A DNA stretch of 64,000 nucleotides, taken from the NCBI RefSeq assembly GCF_029533155.1, contig NZ_JAIZDB010000001.1:62001-126000 (forward strand). The letters are read 5' to 3'. Below, in pieces: positions 7,856 through 16,457 of this stretch (positions are counted from its first letter, which is position 1; each line of letters begins with the position of its first letter). A program made the position numbers and the translations under genes. Under the pieces are notes generated by a model. The model was not told the origin of the DNA. It worked only from the letters and a program-made list of their open reading frames with translations, and made no database searches. The stretch comes from Psychrobacillus antarcticus. Its GTDB lineage: Bacteria; Bacillota; Bacilli; Bacillales_A; Planococcaceae.

Positions 7856-8980
7856 TCAAGATAACTCTTGTAATGCTTTTGCACGTTCGTCTTGAAGCCA
7901 ACAATCAACCGCATGGGATTCAGATATTGCTTTCGTAAAAGGATATACATGTTCGCATACTTCCATCGCATACGGACATCTCGCTGTGAAAGGACATCCT
8001 TTCGGAGGAGAAAACAGATCGGGTGGGGTACCTTCAATTGGTTGTAACTCTTCCCCAACCAAATCTAGACGAGGAACTGAATTTAACAGTCCTTTTGTAT
8101 ACGGATGCTCTGGCGTGTAAAATATTGCACGCTTATCTCCGATTTCTACTATTTTCCCTGCATACATGACAGCTATTCGATCAGCTATTTTTGCGACGAC
8201 CCCTAAATCATGCGTAATTAATATAATGGATATATTCGTTTTCTGCTGAATCTCCTCAAATAGCTCTAAAATTTGCGCTTGGATCGTTACATCCAGAGCC
8301 GTTGTTGGTTCATCCGCAATTAATAGCTCAGGTTCACAAATAAGTGCAATAGCAATCACAATTCGTTGACGCATGCCTCCAGAAAATTGGTGTGGAAATT
8401 GCTTTAAACGCTCTGTAGGATTGGGTATTCCTACTAGTTCCAACATCTCTATCGCTTTTTGCTTCGCCTCCTGTTTACTTACTCTTTTATGTGTTCGTAG
8501 TCCTTCGGTTAACTGCTCCCCAATCGTGAGCGTTGGGTTTAGGGCTGTCATAGGATCTTGGAAAATCATTGATATGTCGACCCCTTGAATTTTCCGCAAT
8601 TGCGACTTCGACATACTCGTCAACTCTTTCCCTTTAAAGAGAACGCTGCCATTCTTAATAATTCCAGCTGGCTGTGGTATTAAGCCCATAATGGCATTAG
8701 AAGTTACGCTTTTTCCACATCCAGATTCTCCTACTATCGCAAGTGTCTCCCCTTGATGTAGATTGAAACTAACACCTCTAACTGCTTCAACCTCTCCACC
8801 ATACGTTCGAAATGAAACTTGAAGATTATTTACCTGAAGTACTTTAATATCTGACCTAACCTTCTTGGTTTTCTTTCTGTTTTTTTGCATCACAGAAGTA
8901 CCTACCGGAAGAGACTTATCTACTTCATCCATTCGCTCTTTTATTTGTTCCTTTGCATGATCTAACTGATGTTTGTTCAT
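7856..8980 (-). CDS. dppD: Dipeptide ABC transporter ATPase DppD
   Basis: 374-residue ATPase with Walker A GESGCGKS (84-91), Q-loop [12 protein letters not shown], signature FSGGMRQR, Walker [13 protein letters not shown] and the C-terminal oligopeptide motif with [14 protein letters not shown]. It pairs with YkfD to energise DppBC. It is longer than usual: about 45 charged residues, rich in Lys and Glu, precede the nucleotide-binding fold. The start is well supported by AGGAGG nine bases before ATG, so the extension is probably real. It starts close after the dppC stop. Confidence 0.93.
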   Translation of the reverse strand: MNKHQLDHAKEQIKERMDEVDKSLPVGTSVMQKNRKKTKKVRSDIKVLQVNNLQVSFRTYGGEVEAVRGVSFNLHQGETLAIVGESGCGKSVTSNAIMGLIPQPAGIIKNGSVLFKGKELTSMSKSQLRKIQGVDISMIFQDPMTALNPTLTIGEQLTEGLRTHKRVSKQEAKQKAIEMLELVGIPNPTERLKQFPHQFSGGMRQRIVIAIALICEPELLIADEPTTALDVTIQAQILELFEEIQQKTNISIILITHDLGVVAKIADRIAVMYAGKIVEIGDKRAIFYTPEHPYTKGLLNSVPRLDLVGEELQPIEGTPPDLFSPPKGCPFTARCPYAMEVCEHVYPFTKAISESHAVDCWLQDERAKALQELS

Positions 8981-8985
8981 CCAAT

Positions 8986-9933
8986 CTACCTCCTAAGCTT
9001 CGGATCCAATGCATCCTGCAGTCCATCCCCTAGCACATTAAACGCAAACATTGTTAAAGAAATAAACAATGCAGGGAAGAATAAACGCCACCAATGACCG
9101 GATAAAATTACAGGTAGCGCATCATTTGCCATTACACCCCAGCTCGCAAATGGTGCCGCTATCCCTAAACCTAGAAAACTTAGAAACGCCTCTGCAAAAA
9201 TAGCACTAGGTACTGTAAGCGTCATCTGAACTATAATAGGACCCATTGTATTTGGTAATAAATTTTTTCGGATAATTCTAGAGCTCTTAGCACCAAAAGA
9301 TTTGGAAGCTGTGACGAACTCATAGTTTTTTATTTGTAATACTTGCCCCCGAACAATACGGGCCATTCCAACCCATCCAGTAACTGTAAGAGCTACTATA
9401 ATGGTCGTTAAGCTTGCTCCCATGATAACCATTAATAAAATAACAACTAACAAATGGGGTAATCCATAAAGTACTTCTACTATACGCATCATGATGGAAT
9501 CCGTACGGCCACCTTTATAACCACTAATACCACCGTAAATAATGCCAATGAAGAAATCAATAAGCGCAGCCATTACTCCAACAAATATGGAAATACGGGC
9601 ACCATACCAGGTTCTAGTAAATACATCTCTTCCTGCTTCATCGGTCCCAAACCAATGAGCGGCAGATGGAGATTGATTTTGGTTGGGATAATCAGTAGCT
9701 ATCACCGAATACGGAGAAAAAATAGGCCCAAAAATAGCGAAAAGCATCAACAAAACAAGAAAGATTAATCCGCCCATTGCCAATTTATTTTTTCGTAATC
9801 GACGCCAAGCGTCTTTCCAGTAAGACAAAGAAGGTCTTACAACGGATTCTGCATTTACATGTCCTTTCGGAAGAGGTCTAAACCACTCATCTTTTACATG
9901 CTGCGGGGACGCTACTTCTTGTGAATTTGTCAT
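8986..9933 (-). CDS. dppC: Dipeptide ABC transporter permease DppC
   Basis: 315-residue inner-membrane permease with the OppC-type N-terminal region, the first transmembrane helix near 50-75, a periplasmic-side segment with HWFGTDEAGRDVF, and five further helices. The cytoplasmic EAA-like loop contains AKSFGAKSSRIIRKNLLPN. It forms the channel with DppB. The start codon overlaps the dppB stop by one base (TAATG), so the two are translationally coupled. The product ends LGDGLQDALDPKLRR, typical of the family. Confidence 0.94.
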   Translation of the reverse strand: MTNSQEVASPQHVKDEWFRPLPKGHVNAESVVRPSLSYWKDAWRRLRKNKLAMGGLIFLVLLMLFAIFGPIFSPYSVIATDYPNQNQSPSAAHWFGTDEAGRDVFTRTWYGARISIFVGVMAALIDFFIGIIYGGISGYKGGRTDSIMMRIVEVLYGLPHLLVVILLMVIMGASLTTIIVALTVTGWVGMARIVRGQVLQIKNYEFVTASKSFGAKSSRIIRKNLLPNTMGPIIVQMTLTVPSAIFAEAFLSFLGLGIAAPFASWGVMANDALPVILSGHWWRLFFPALFISLTMFAFNVLGDGLQDALDPKLRR

Positions 9934-10868
9934 TAGGCATCCCCCTCTTTACGGTGTAATTTTATACGTGGGTCCAGTAAGCCATAGGCGATATCTACAA
10001 TGAAAAGCATAAACACCAAAAATGCACTATAAAAGACTGTTGTCCCCATAATAACTGGGTAATCTCTATTATTAATACTTTCCACGAAATATTTCCCCAT
10101 TCCTGGAATAGCGAAAATACGCTCGATTACAAATGTTCCAGTTAGTATTCCAGCTAGCATTGTTCCCAGAATTGTCACTACTGGCATAAGTGCATTTCTT
10201 AATGCATGGCGGACAATTATCCTTGCTGGAGATAATCCTTTTGCTCGAGCCATTTTAATATAATCCTGTGTTAACACCTCTAACATGCTAGATCTAGTTA
10301 AACGAGCAATGATAGCAGTAGGTCCAGTTGCAAGAGCTATTATAGGCAATATCATATGTAATGGACTAGACCAGGTTGCCGCCGGTAGCAAGTCCCATTT
10401 CACAGCAAGTTGTTGAATAAGTAAGGTTGCCAGTACGAAGTTAGGAACAGATATACCAACAACGGCAAATGTCATAGCAAAATAATCTACCAGACCATTA
10501 TGTCGAAGTGAAGCAATCGTACCTAGTATGATTCCTGATAGCAAAGCTACTAAAATAGTAGCCATCCCAAGCTCAAAGGAAATAGGGAAACCACGTGCCA
10601 ACAATTCATTTACGGATTCATTTGGCTTCTTAATAGATGGTCCAAAGTCAAATGTGACAATAGATTTTAAATAACTTAAATATTGAATATGAAGAGGTTG
10701 GTCTAATTTATAAAACTTTTCTAAGTTTGCTTGAATAGTAGGATTGGTCGTTCGTTCTCCATCAAATGGAGATCCTGGTATTAAGTGCATCAATACAAAA
10801 GTTAATGAGGCAATGATTAGAATCGTTGCAATCATCATGATAAAACGCTTAACAATATATTTCCCCAT
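9933..10868 (-). CDS. dppB: Dipeptide ABC transporter permease DppB
   Basis: 311-residue OppB/DppB-type permease with six predicted membrane helices, the N-terminal MGKYIVKRFIMMIATILII segment, the TRSSMLEVLTQDYIKMARAKG loop region (residues read as a family hallmark) and the ERIFAIPGMG motif before the last helices. It is the partner of DppC. It sits 11 bases after dppA and overlaps dppC by one base. The family and operon position make the assignment secure; the exact peptide range is unknown. Confidence 0.93.
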   Translation of the reverse strand: MGKYIVKRFIMMIATILIIASLTFVLMHLIPGSPFDGERTTNPTIQANLEKFYKLDQPLHIQYLSYLKSIVTFDFGPSIKKPNESVNELLARGFPISFELGMATILVALLSGIILGTIASLRHNGLVDYFAMTFAVVGISVPNFVLATLLIQQLAVKWDLLPAATWSSPLHMILPIIALATGPTAIIARLTRSSMLEVLTQDYIKMARAKGLSPARIIVRHALRNALMPVVTILGTMLAGILTGTFVIERIFAIPGMGKYFVESINNRDYPVIMGTTVFYSAFLVFMLFIVDIAYGLLDPRIKLHRKEGDA

Positions 10869-10879
10869 TCAAAAGCCCC

Positions 10880-11704
10880 CTAACAGAATTTAGCCTGTAA
10901 CGCTAATTCCACCATAACGAGCATTGCTCGATATGCCTCTAATATATCTTTTGCTTCAAATTTAACGGTTGTAGTTCCTTCTATAATTTCACAACCTGGC
11001 ATTAAAGCCGCCCATTCCGCTTGACCATAGTTAACAAACTCAATTCGCAAAACAGGTTTTTCCGGTGGGGTAAGAGGCATTATTTGATCTCTTTTTTCTA
11101 TAGCCTCCACTACTTTTTCTCTAAGTAAAGCCTGTGATTTTAAAGGATGTAACGTCTTTACAGCTGAACGAGAAATAGACTCTTTTACCACGGCAGTCAC
11201 CACGCCTGGTAGAAGGGCCTGCGCTTCCCTACACGCACCGTCGTCACCTGCCACCATAATTACAGGCACACCATAATGTCCTGCCACATAGGCATTTAAT
11301 CCAAGTTCTCCAATTACTACATCATTTATGTACATATTTCGAACACCAAAAATCATCGAGTGACTCATTACACCCGGTTGTCCAGCACGGGAATGATAAC
11401 CAGCAAACACTGCTCCTAAATACGTTTCATCTAGTGCATGAACCATTGAATATGGCTTAAAATCCCCTGTGATTAGGGTAGCATCTGGATGTAATTCTTC
11501 TACAAGGAGATTATTCATCTTAGAATGACTGTCATTGACTAATACTTCTTTTACACCTTTTGATAAAGCACCTTCTACGATGGCATTTGCCTCTTGGGTC
11601 ATTATACGTCTCGCCCGTTCGTAATTATGCTGATCAGACTCTACAAAAGTGTAGTCTGGTAAACCTGTAACCCCTTCCATATCGACCGATAAAAACAGCT
11701 TCAT
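10880..11704 (-). CDS. dppA: D-aminopeptidase DppA (M55 family)
   Basis: 274-residue zinc D-aminopeptidase. The N-terminal SVDMEG supplies Asp8 and Glu10, NDSHSKM the His near 60, and GYHSRAG and MSHSM further histidines, matching the metal site and catalytic histidine of B. subtilis DppA. It releases N-terminal D-amino acids such as D-Ala from peptides in the cytoplasm, complementing the murein-peptide enzymes encoded downstream. It is the first gene of the nine-gene operon; a CodY-like box lies 70-84 bases upstream of its ATG. In B. subtilis the operon is repressed by CodY and AbrB. Confidence 0.94.
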   Translation of the reverse strand: MKLFLSVDMEGVTGLPDYTFVESDQHNYERARRIMTQEANAIVEGALSKGVKEVLVNDSHSKMNNLLVEELHPDATLITGDFKPYSMVHALDETYLGAVFAGYHSRAGQPGVMSHSMIFGVRNMYINDVVIGELGLNAYVAGHYGVPVIMVAGDDGACREAQALLPGVVTAVVKESISRSAVKTLHPLKSQALLREKVVEAIEKRDQIMPLTPPEKPVLRIEFVNYGQAEWAALMPGCEIIEGTTTVKFEAKDILEAYRAMLVMVELALQAKFC

Positions 11705-11773
11705 AATATTCCCCCATGTCCTTCTACTATTCTCTTATCTTTTAAAAACCGAAATATTAATAAACTCTATCAG

Positions 11774-11788
11774 AATATACAGAAGATT
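11774..11788 (-). promoter_or_regulatory. Putative CodY box upstream of dppA
   Basis: On the minus strand it reads AATCTTCTGTATATT, three mismatches from the CodY consensus AATTTTCWGAAAATT. It lies 70-84 bases before the dppA ATG. Orthologous dpp operons are CodY targets. No clear sigma-A -35/-10 pair could be assigned nearby, so the placement relative to the promoter is uncertain. Confidence 0.45.
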
Positions 11789-11856
11789 ACAATATATCTA
11801 AATAAATTGATTTCTTCTTACAGGAGAATTAGCTAGAATAAAACTTAAAACTAAAT

Positions 11857-11894
11857 TAAAAAGCAAATGCACTCAGAAACGAAAGGCATTTGCT
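11857..11894 (-). terminator. Intrinsic terminator after the CotD-like gene
   Basis: AGCAAATGC and GCATTTGCT form a 9-bp stem with a 15-nt loop; on the minus strand it is followed by TTTTAATTT. It separates the coat gene from the dpp promoter region. Confidence 0.65.
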
Positions 11895-11936
11895 CGTGTT
11901 TTCTACATAACACAGAAAAACTACAAAATTGATGAA

Positions 11937-12305
11937 TTACCTATTCTGACCTGGAAAGAACTGTTGTTGTCCCCATGGTTGCTGTCCGAATTGCTGTTGT
12001 CCGAATTGTTGTCCGTAAGGCTGTTGTGGAAACTGGCCTGGTTGCATTCCTGGTTGCATAGGAAATGCTTGTTGACTTCCAGGTGCCATTATATTTTCAT
12101 TAGTCACAGTGTAAAAGTGCTGAGGGACGTTTACGATGTGTTCTCTATTCACATTTACAATTGGATGGATAACTGGTTGCATTCTTGGTAAGAAAGAATC
12201 ACGCACTCGGTATTGCGGGGGACAAACAACTGGTTGCGCAGCTGGTTGATGCCACGGCGTTTGGTGACAGGATTTACAGGAGCAGGGTTGTCGATGTTGA
12301 TTCAT
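11937..12305 (-). CDS. CotD-like inner spore coat protein
   Basis: 122 residues. The N-terminal part has cysteines (PCSCKSC), and the middle segment PVIHPIVNVNREHIVNVPQH followed by FYTVTNEN resembles the histidine/valine-rich repeat of CotD-family coat proteins. The C-terminal 45 residues are low-complexity PGQ and QQFGQQ repeats, longer than in B. subtilis CotD. AGGAGGTG lies eight bases before ATG at 12305, which rules out the in-frame extension upstream. A CATTTACTA sequence at 12344-12336 is one mismatch from the sigma-K -10 CATANNNTA, suggesting mother-cell expression. The gene is monocistronic with its own terminator. Confidence 0.75.
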   Translation of the reverse strand: MNQHRQPCSCKSCHQTPWHQPAAQPVVCPPQYRVRDSFLPRMQPVIHPIVNVNREHIVNVPQHFYTVTNENIMAPGSQQAFPMQPGMQPGQFPQQPYGQQFGQQQFGQQPWGQQQFFPGQNR

Positions 12306-12485
12306 GGTTAATTCACCTCCTTCTTGCACTACTATTAGTAAATGCAAGAGTACATGAGGCAAACTAGACAAACATCTCCATTGGATGAAAATAAAAATAG
12401 CTTTTGGGGCTTTATTGGGGAAGAAGAAGTTTCAATATCGTGGAAAATGGAAATACTTTTTTTAAGGGAACTATATACAAGTGTA

Positions 12486-12515
12486 TTGATTGGTTCGTAT
12501 TCATTTTATTAGTAT
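12486..12515 (+). promoter_or_regulatory. Putative sigma-A promoter of the BCCT gene
   Basis: TTGATT (12486-12491), 18-bp spacer, TAGTAT (12510-12515). An ATG preceded by TAGGGGGAAAC follows about 37 bp on. Confidence 0.5.
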
Positions 12516-12551
12516 AGCTACTGGTTTAACTTCTATTATTTAGGGGGAAAC

Positions 12552-14039
12552 ATGAAAAAATTATCAAAGGTATTTTATATTACAATGATTTTAATAGTTT
12601 TAGCTGTCGGATACGGAGCATTAGAACCCGCTAGTTTTGAAGCCATTACCACTACTATTAAGACTTTTGTTGCTTCGTCATTTGGTTGGTACTACATGCT
12701 ACTTATGTCGTTTATGTTAGCGTTAAGCATCTTCTTCATCTTTAGCCCATACGGAAAAATCCGCCTTGGAAAAGATACAGATCGTCCACAATTTTCAACT
12801 GTTACTTGGATTTCTATGCTATTTTCTGCTGGTATGGGAATCGGCCTTGTGTTCTATGGAGCAGCTGAACCTTTATCACATTATGCTATCCAACCTGCGA
12901 CAGCAGAGCCAAATACCGATGCAGCTTTTAAAGAATCCCTCCGTCAAACTTTCTTTCACTGGGGATTCCATGTTTGGGCTATGTATGGGGTTGTTGCTTT
13001 ATCCCTTGCATTCTTCCAGTTCCGTAAGGGAGAACCAGGCTTAATCTCCTCCACATTGAAGCCTATTTTCGGAAATAAGATGGAAGGTCCATGGGGCACT
13101 CTCGTGGATGTACTCGCTGTCTTTGCAACAGCATTTGGGATTGCTACTTCTCTCGGCTTTGGTGCTGTTCAAATTAACGCAGGATTAAATTACCTATTCG
13201 GCTTTACAATTGGGATTACGTCTCAAATCATCATTATAGCAGTTGTCACTGTCCTATTCGTAGCATCCGCTTGGTCTGGATTAAGTAAAGGGATTAAATA
13301 TTTATCCAATATAAATTTGATATTAGCTCTTGCTTTACTTGGTTTTGTCATTATTTTTGGACCTACCTTACTTATTTTCGAAATGTTAACCGACTCTTTT
13401 GGTGGCTATTTAGGAAATATTGTAGAAATGAGTTTCCGTACATCTCCATTAAATGACCAAAACCGAGAATGGCTAAACAGTTGGACTATCTTCTATTGGG
13501 CATGGTGGATTTCTTGGGCACCATTTGTAAGTATGTTTATCGCTAGAGTTTCTAAAGGGCGCACCATTCGCGAGTTTGTTACCGGTGTTCTAGTAGCTCC
13601 TACTATACTAGGAGCTTTTTGGTTTTCAGCTTTTGGTACGACAGCAATCGATTTTCAAAAGAGAGGTGTTGCAGACTTAGCACAAGCCTCTACTGAATTG
13701 ACTATTTTTGAAATGTTCAACTTGATGCCTTTTTCCACATTTATTTCTTTTTTTGCTGTCATATTGATTGCTTGCTTTTTCATTACTTCAGCAGATTCTG
13801 CCACTTTCGTTCTCGGTATGCAGTCGACACATGGGTCATTGACACCGCCGAACAGAGTGAAGCTCGCTTGGGGAATCACATTATCTGTTATCGCTATTAT
13901 TTTGTTGTCCGTTAATGGATTAACCGCATTGCAAAATACAATAATTATTGCCTCCATACCATTTTCATTTGTCATGCTGCTTATGATTATTTCTCTTATG
14001 AAGGCATTAAAAGCAGAAGCTAAAATAATGAAAAAATAA
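12552..14039 (+). CDS. BCCT-family betaine/choline/carnitine transporter (OpuD-like)
   Basis: 495 residues with 12 predicted membrane helices. The glycine-rich TM3 motif GMGIGLVFYGAAEP and the tryptophan-rich WAWWISWAPFVSMFIARVSKGR hallmark region of betaine carriers are both present (the latter spans about residues 315-337). BCCT carriers import quaternary amines with sodium for osmoprotection. GGGGGA lies six bases before ATG. The neighbours do not show a substrate. It lacks the long charged C-terminal sensor tail of BetP, ending KAEAKIMKK, so transport activation by osmotic stress through such a tail is not expected. Confidence 0.9.
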   Translation: MKKLSKVFYITMILIVLAVGYGALEPASFEAITTTIKTFVASSFGWYYMLLMSFMLALSIFFIFSPYGKIRLGKDTDRPQFSTVTWISMLFSAGMGIGLVFYGAAEPLSHYAIQPATAEPNTDAAFKESLRQTFFHWGFHVWAMYGVVALSLAFFQFRKGEPGLISSTLKPIFGNKMEGPWGTLVDVLAVFATAFGIATSLGFGAVQINAGLNYLFGFTIGITSQIIIIAVVTVLFVASAWSGLSKGIKYLSNINLILALALLGFVIIFGPTLLIFEMLTDSFGGYLGNIVEMSFRTSPLNDQNREWLNSWTIFYWAWWISWAPFVSMFIARVSKGRTIREFVTGVLVAPTILGAFWFSAFGTTAIDFQKRGVADLAQASTELTIFEMFNLMPFSTFISFFAVILIACFFITSADSATFVLGMQSTHGSLTPPNRVKLAWGITLSVIAIILLSVNGLTALQNTIIIASIPFSFVMLLMIISLMKALKAEAKIMKK

Positions 14040-14042
14040 ATA

Positions 14043-14074
14043 AAATGCCAAGGGATTTTATTCCCTTGGCATTT
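14043..14074. terminator. Intrinsic terminator after the BCCT gene
   Basis: AAATGCCAAGGGA and TCCCTTGGCATTT form a 13-bp perfect stem with a 6-nt loop immediately after the BCCT stop. T-rich sequence follows on both strands, so it can serve both directions. Confidence 0.8.
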
Positions 14075-14206
14075 CATTTATTATTTATCTTTGCAATTAA
14101 ATACTTTTTTCCCGCTATCAAATGAGATGCGGGAAAGTAAGTTATATTTTACTCGTCTACAGCCTTCTACAAATGAGTATGGAAAGTAGTCGAGATGTTA
14201 CACAGA

Positions 14207-15307
14207 TTAACCCCAAACTTCTTTAGAGATATCAACGATGTATTTTAGTTTTTCCCATTGCTGTTCTTCGGTAAGCTTATTACCATGATGTGTAGAAGCA
14301 AAGCCGCATTGTGGGCTGATGCTCAATTGCTCAAGCGGAACGTATTGAGTTGCTTCCTCAATACGAGCAAGAATGTTTTCTTTGTTTTCTAACTCACCTT
14401 TTTTAGAGGTGAAAATACCTAACACCACTTTTGCTCCTCCGTTTGGAATATGAGCAAGTGGCTGAAAATCGCCTGAGCGGTCGTCGTCATACTCCAAGAA
14501 GAACCCATCCACTTTTCCTTTTGCAAACAAAGTTGGTGCTATTAAAGCATAACTTCCGCCGAAAGCCCACGTAGATTGATAATTTCCACGGCAAAGATGC
14601 GTTGTGATTACTAAATCTTCTGGTTTGTTTTCCAAAATCCCATTTATGACACGTAGAGCAAGATCGATTAAGTCTTCTCTCTCCCCTTCCTTATACGGAA
14701 TATCTGGGGAAGACAGACCTGCAATATAGACATCATCAATTTGTAAATATCTCACTCCAGCTTCATAAAACGCTTGAATGGTTTTTTGATAAGCCGCAAT
14801 TACGTCTTTTGCAAAGTCTTCTACATCTGGATAGATATGTTCATCTCGGATTCCAGAATGGAACAATTGGTTAGGACTTGGAATCGTTTGTTTAGCAACT
14901 GCACGACCTGCTACAATCTCATTGAAATCAATAAAATCTTGGATAAATGGATGGTCTGGGTTGAAAGAGATCTTGCCGATATTGCGAACTTCATATTTGT
15001 CTGTTTCTATTCCTTCAAATTTATATCCTTTTTCCGGTACATATCCTTCAAAACCATTTAGATGTTCTAAGAAGTCCAAATGCCACCAGTCACGACGAAA
15101 TTCTCCATCTGTCACAAGCTCTAGACCCACCTCAATTTGCTTATCAACAATTCTATTTATTTCTTTTGTTTCTACTGCCTTTAATTGTTCTCTTGTGATT
15201 GTTCCTGCCTTATACTCTTTTCTTGCCGTTAGTAAACTTTCAGGTCTTAACAAACTTCCTACATGGTCCGCTCTGAATGGTGCTTGAATAGCTGTTTTAA
15301 CTGTCAA
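14207..15307 (-). CDS. MetE-like cobalamin-independent methionine synthase family protein (YxjG/YxjH type)
   Basis: 366 residues, a single C-terminal-type MetE barrel. The zinc-ligand segments THLCRGN and PQCGFAST are present, as is RADHVGSLLRP at the start and the substrate-binding DDVYIAG. The family transfers a methyl group to homocysteine or a related thiol; the donor for the short YxjG/YxjH forms is not settled. The gene is second in an operon with a SAM riboswitch, the same control as yxjG and yxjH in B. subtilis. TTG at 15307 follows AAAAGGAGAG by six bases; a longer reading frame to 15385 has no ribosome site and would overlap the upstream gene. Confidence 0.88.
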   Translation of the reverse strand: MTVKTAIQAPFRADHVGSLLRPESLLTARKEYKAGTITREQLKAVETKEINRIVDKQIEVGLELVTDGEFRRDWWHLDFLEHLNGFEGYVPEKGYKFEGIETDKYEVRNIGKISFNPDHPFIQDFIDFNEIVAGRAVAKQTIPSPNQLFHSGIRDEHIYPDVEDFAKDVIAAYQKTIQAFYEAGVRYLQIDDVYIAGLSSPDIPYKEGEREDLIDLALRVINGILENKPEDLVITTHLCRGNYQSTWAFGGSYALIAPTLFAKGKVDGFFLEYDDDRSGDFQPLAHIPNGGAKVVLGIFTSKKGELENKENILARIEEATQYVPLEQLSISPQCGFASTHHGNKLTEEQQWEKLKYIVDISKEVWG

Positions 15308-15323
15308 TTTATCTCTCTCCTTT

Positions 15324-16061
15324 TTATGGTAAAATCGCAAATGATCGAACAGGGAATCCAGAGGCTTTTTCTGGCTTCGGAACAATGTTGAATATAATGG
15401 CTCCTTTTGGAGGGAGCTTATCTAAGTTTGTTAATAATTCTATTTGATAAGTATCTTGTTCAAGCACATAATACTCCCCGTGTAATGCACCATTTTTTAG
15501 ATAATCAACACTTGAATCAGTGTCAAATGTTTCATGTCCTATAGCTTTAACCTTTCTTTCTTGAAATAAAAACTTTAAAGCTTCTAATCCCCAACCTGGT
15601 GCGTGATTATTACCATCTGCATCTTTATTGTTAAATGCTTTTTCGTCAGGCCAACGTTTACTCCAATCGGTTCGAAGTGCGACAAATGAGCCTTCTTCGA
15701 TTTTTCCATGTGCTTTTTCAAATGTGAAAATGTCCTCCACCGATAAGGTAAAATCGTTATCTTCCGCCGCTTCCTTTGACCGATCAATGACAACTAATGG
15801 TAATGCGAGTTCTTTCAATTCTAGTTCTTCTAAGTAACGCGTATCTCTCACAAAATGTATAGGTGCATCTATATGCGTTCCGTATTGTCCTGCAAATTGA
15901 AAGCTTTGTGCAAAGAATCCATCGTCATGATTAAACAACGTTTCTATTTCAGCTGCTTTAAAAGCTGAAAAATGTGGTGAATTAGCTCCAAAAGTGTGTG
16001 TTAAATCTACCCACTGCTTTTCTTTTATTATGTTGAAAGCTTTTAATAATTCTGATGACAT
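15324..16061 (-). CDS. Cyclase-family metal hydrolase (kynurenine formamidase-like)
   Basis: 245 residues. The family hallmark GQYGTHIDAPIHF near residue 60-72 supplies metal-binding histidines, and VDLTHTFG at the N-terminus and the acidic VALRTDWSKRW segment are also conserved. Known members hydrolyse N-formylkynurenine, isatin or related cyclic amides and lactones. Here it is the first gene behind a SAM riboswitch and 16 bases from a MetE-like gene, so its substrate is likely in sulfur metabolism. Homocysteine thiolactone or a related cyclic by-product is a possibility, as inference only. No tryptophan-catabolic genes are near. Confidence 0.75.
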   Translation of the reverse strand: MSSELLKAFNIIKEKQWVDLTHTFGANSPHFSAFKAAEIETLFNHDDGFFAQSFQFAGQYGTHIDAPIHFVRDTRYLEELELKELALPLVVIDRSKEAAEDNDFTLSVEDIFTFEKAHGKIEEGSFVALRTDWSKRWPDEKAFNNKDADGNNHAPGWGLEALKFLFQERKVKAIGHETFDTDSSVDYLKNGALHGEYYVLEQDTYQIELLTNLDKLPPKGAIIFNIVPKPEKASGFPVRSFAILP

Positions 16062-16101
16062 ATTTGATTTCTCCTCCTATTTTTATAGTTAAAACCAAAA
16101 T

Positions 16102-16132
16102 AAAACCCCTTCTTAGAAACAAGAAGAGGTTT
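16102..16132 (-). terminator. Riboswitch-controlled terminator of the S-box operon
   Basis: On the minus strand AACCTCTTCTT and AAGAAGGGGTT pair around GTTTCT, followed by TTATTTT. Its left arm is also complementary to the 3' strand of the aptamer P1 helix and the adjoining AAGAAGAG, giving the usual antiterminator/terminator choice. Confidence 0.85.
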
Positions 16133-16156
16133 ACACGGCACCAGTGATTATACTCT

Positions 16157-16254
16157 TCTTATCTTCAAGCTCACGCTTCTGGAATTAGCACAGTGCAAAA
16201 TTGCCTGTTGCTGAGGTATCATAGGGCCAGTCCCTCTACCTCTCTTGATAAGAA
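16157..16254 (-). ncRNA. SAM-I (S-box) riboswitch
   Basis: On the minus strand the conserved S-box blocks occur in order: CTTATCAAGAGAGGTAGAGG, then GACTGGCCC, ATGATACCTCAGCAAC, and TGTGCTAATTCC. The P1 helix is formed by TTCTTATC (16254-16247) with GATAAGAA (16164-16157), eight perfect pairs. A terminator hairpin follows 25 bases on. High S-adenosylmethionine should end transcription before the cyclase and MetE-like genes. Confidence 0.95.
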
Positions 16255-16457
16255 AGTTGTTTTATTTGATTAATACCTAGTATACAAATAGAAATTATAT
16301 AAGTCAACTACAATATTGCGTTTATTTAGAATATATTTTTTTGAAATCTTGTTGCTCATAACTTTTCTTTTCCTCACTTCCTGTATTTTAGTTACATTTT
16401 TAGAGTAAGACTATGAGATAATAAGAAAAGAGATTGTGATGAAAGTGTGGGATTCCT

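Noticed and set aside
14100-14145. TTTCCCGC/GCGGGAAA hairpin near 14110-14137 as a second terminator
   Set aside because: No T tract follows the stem in either direction that would suit the adjacent genes; left unassigned.
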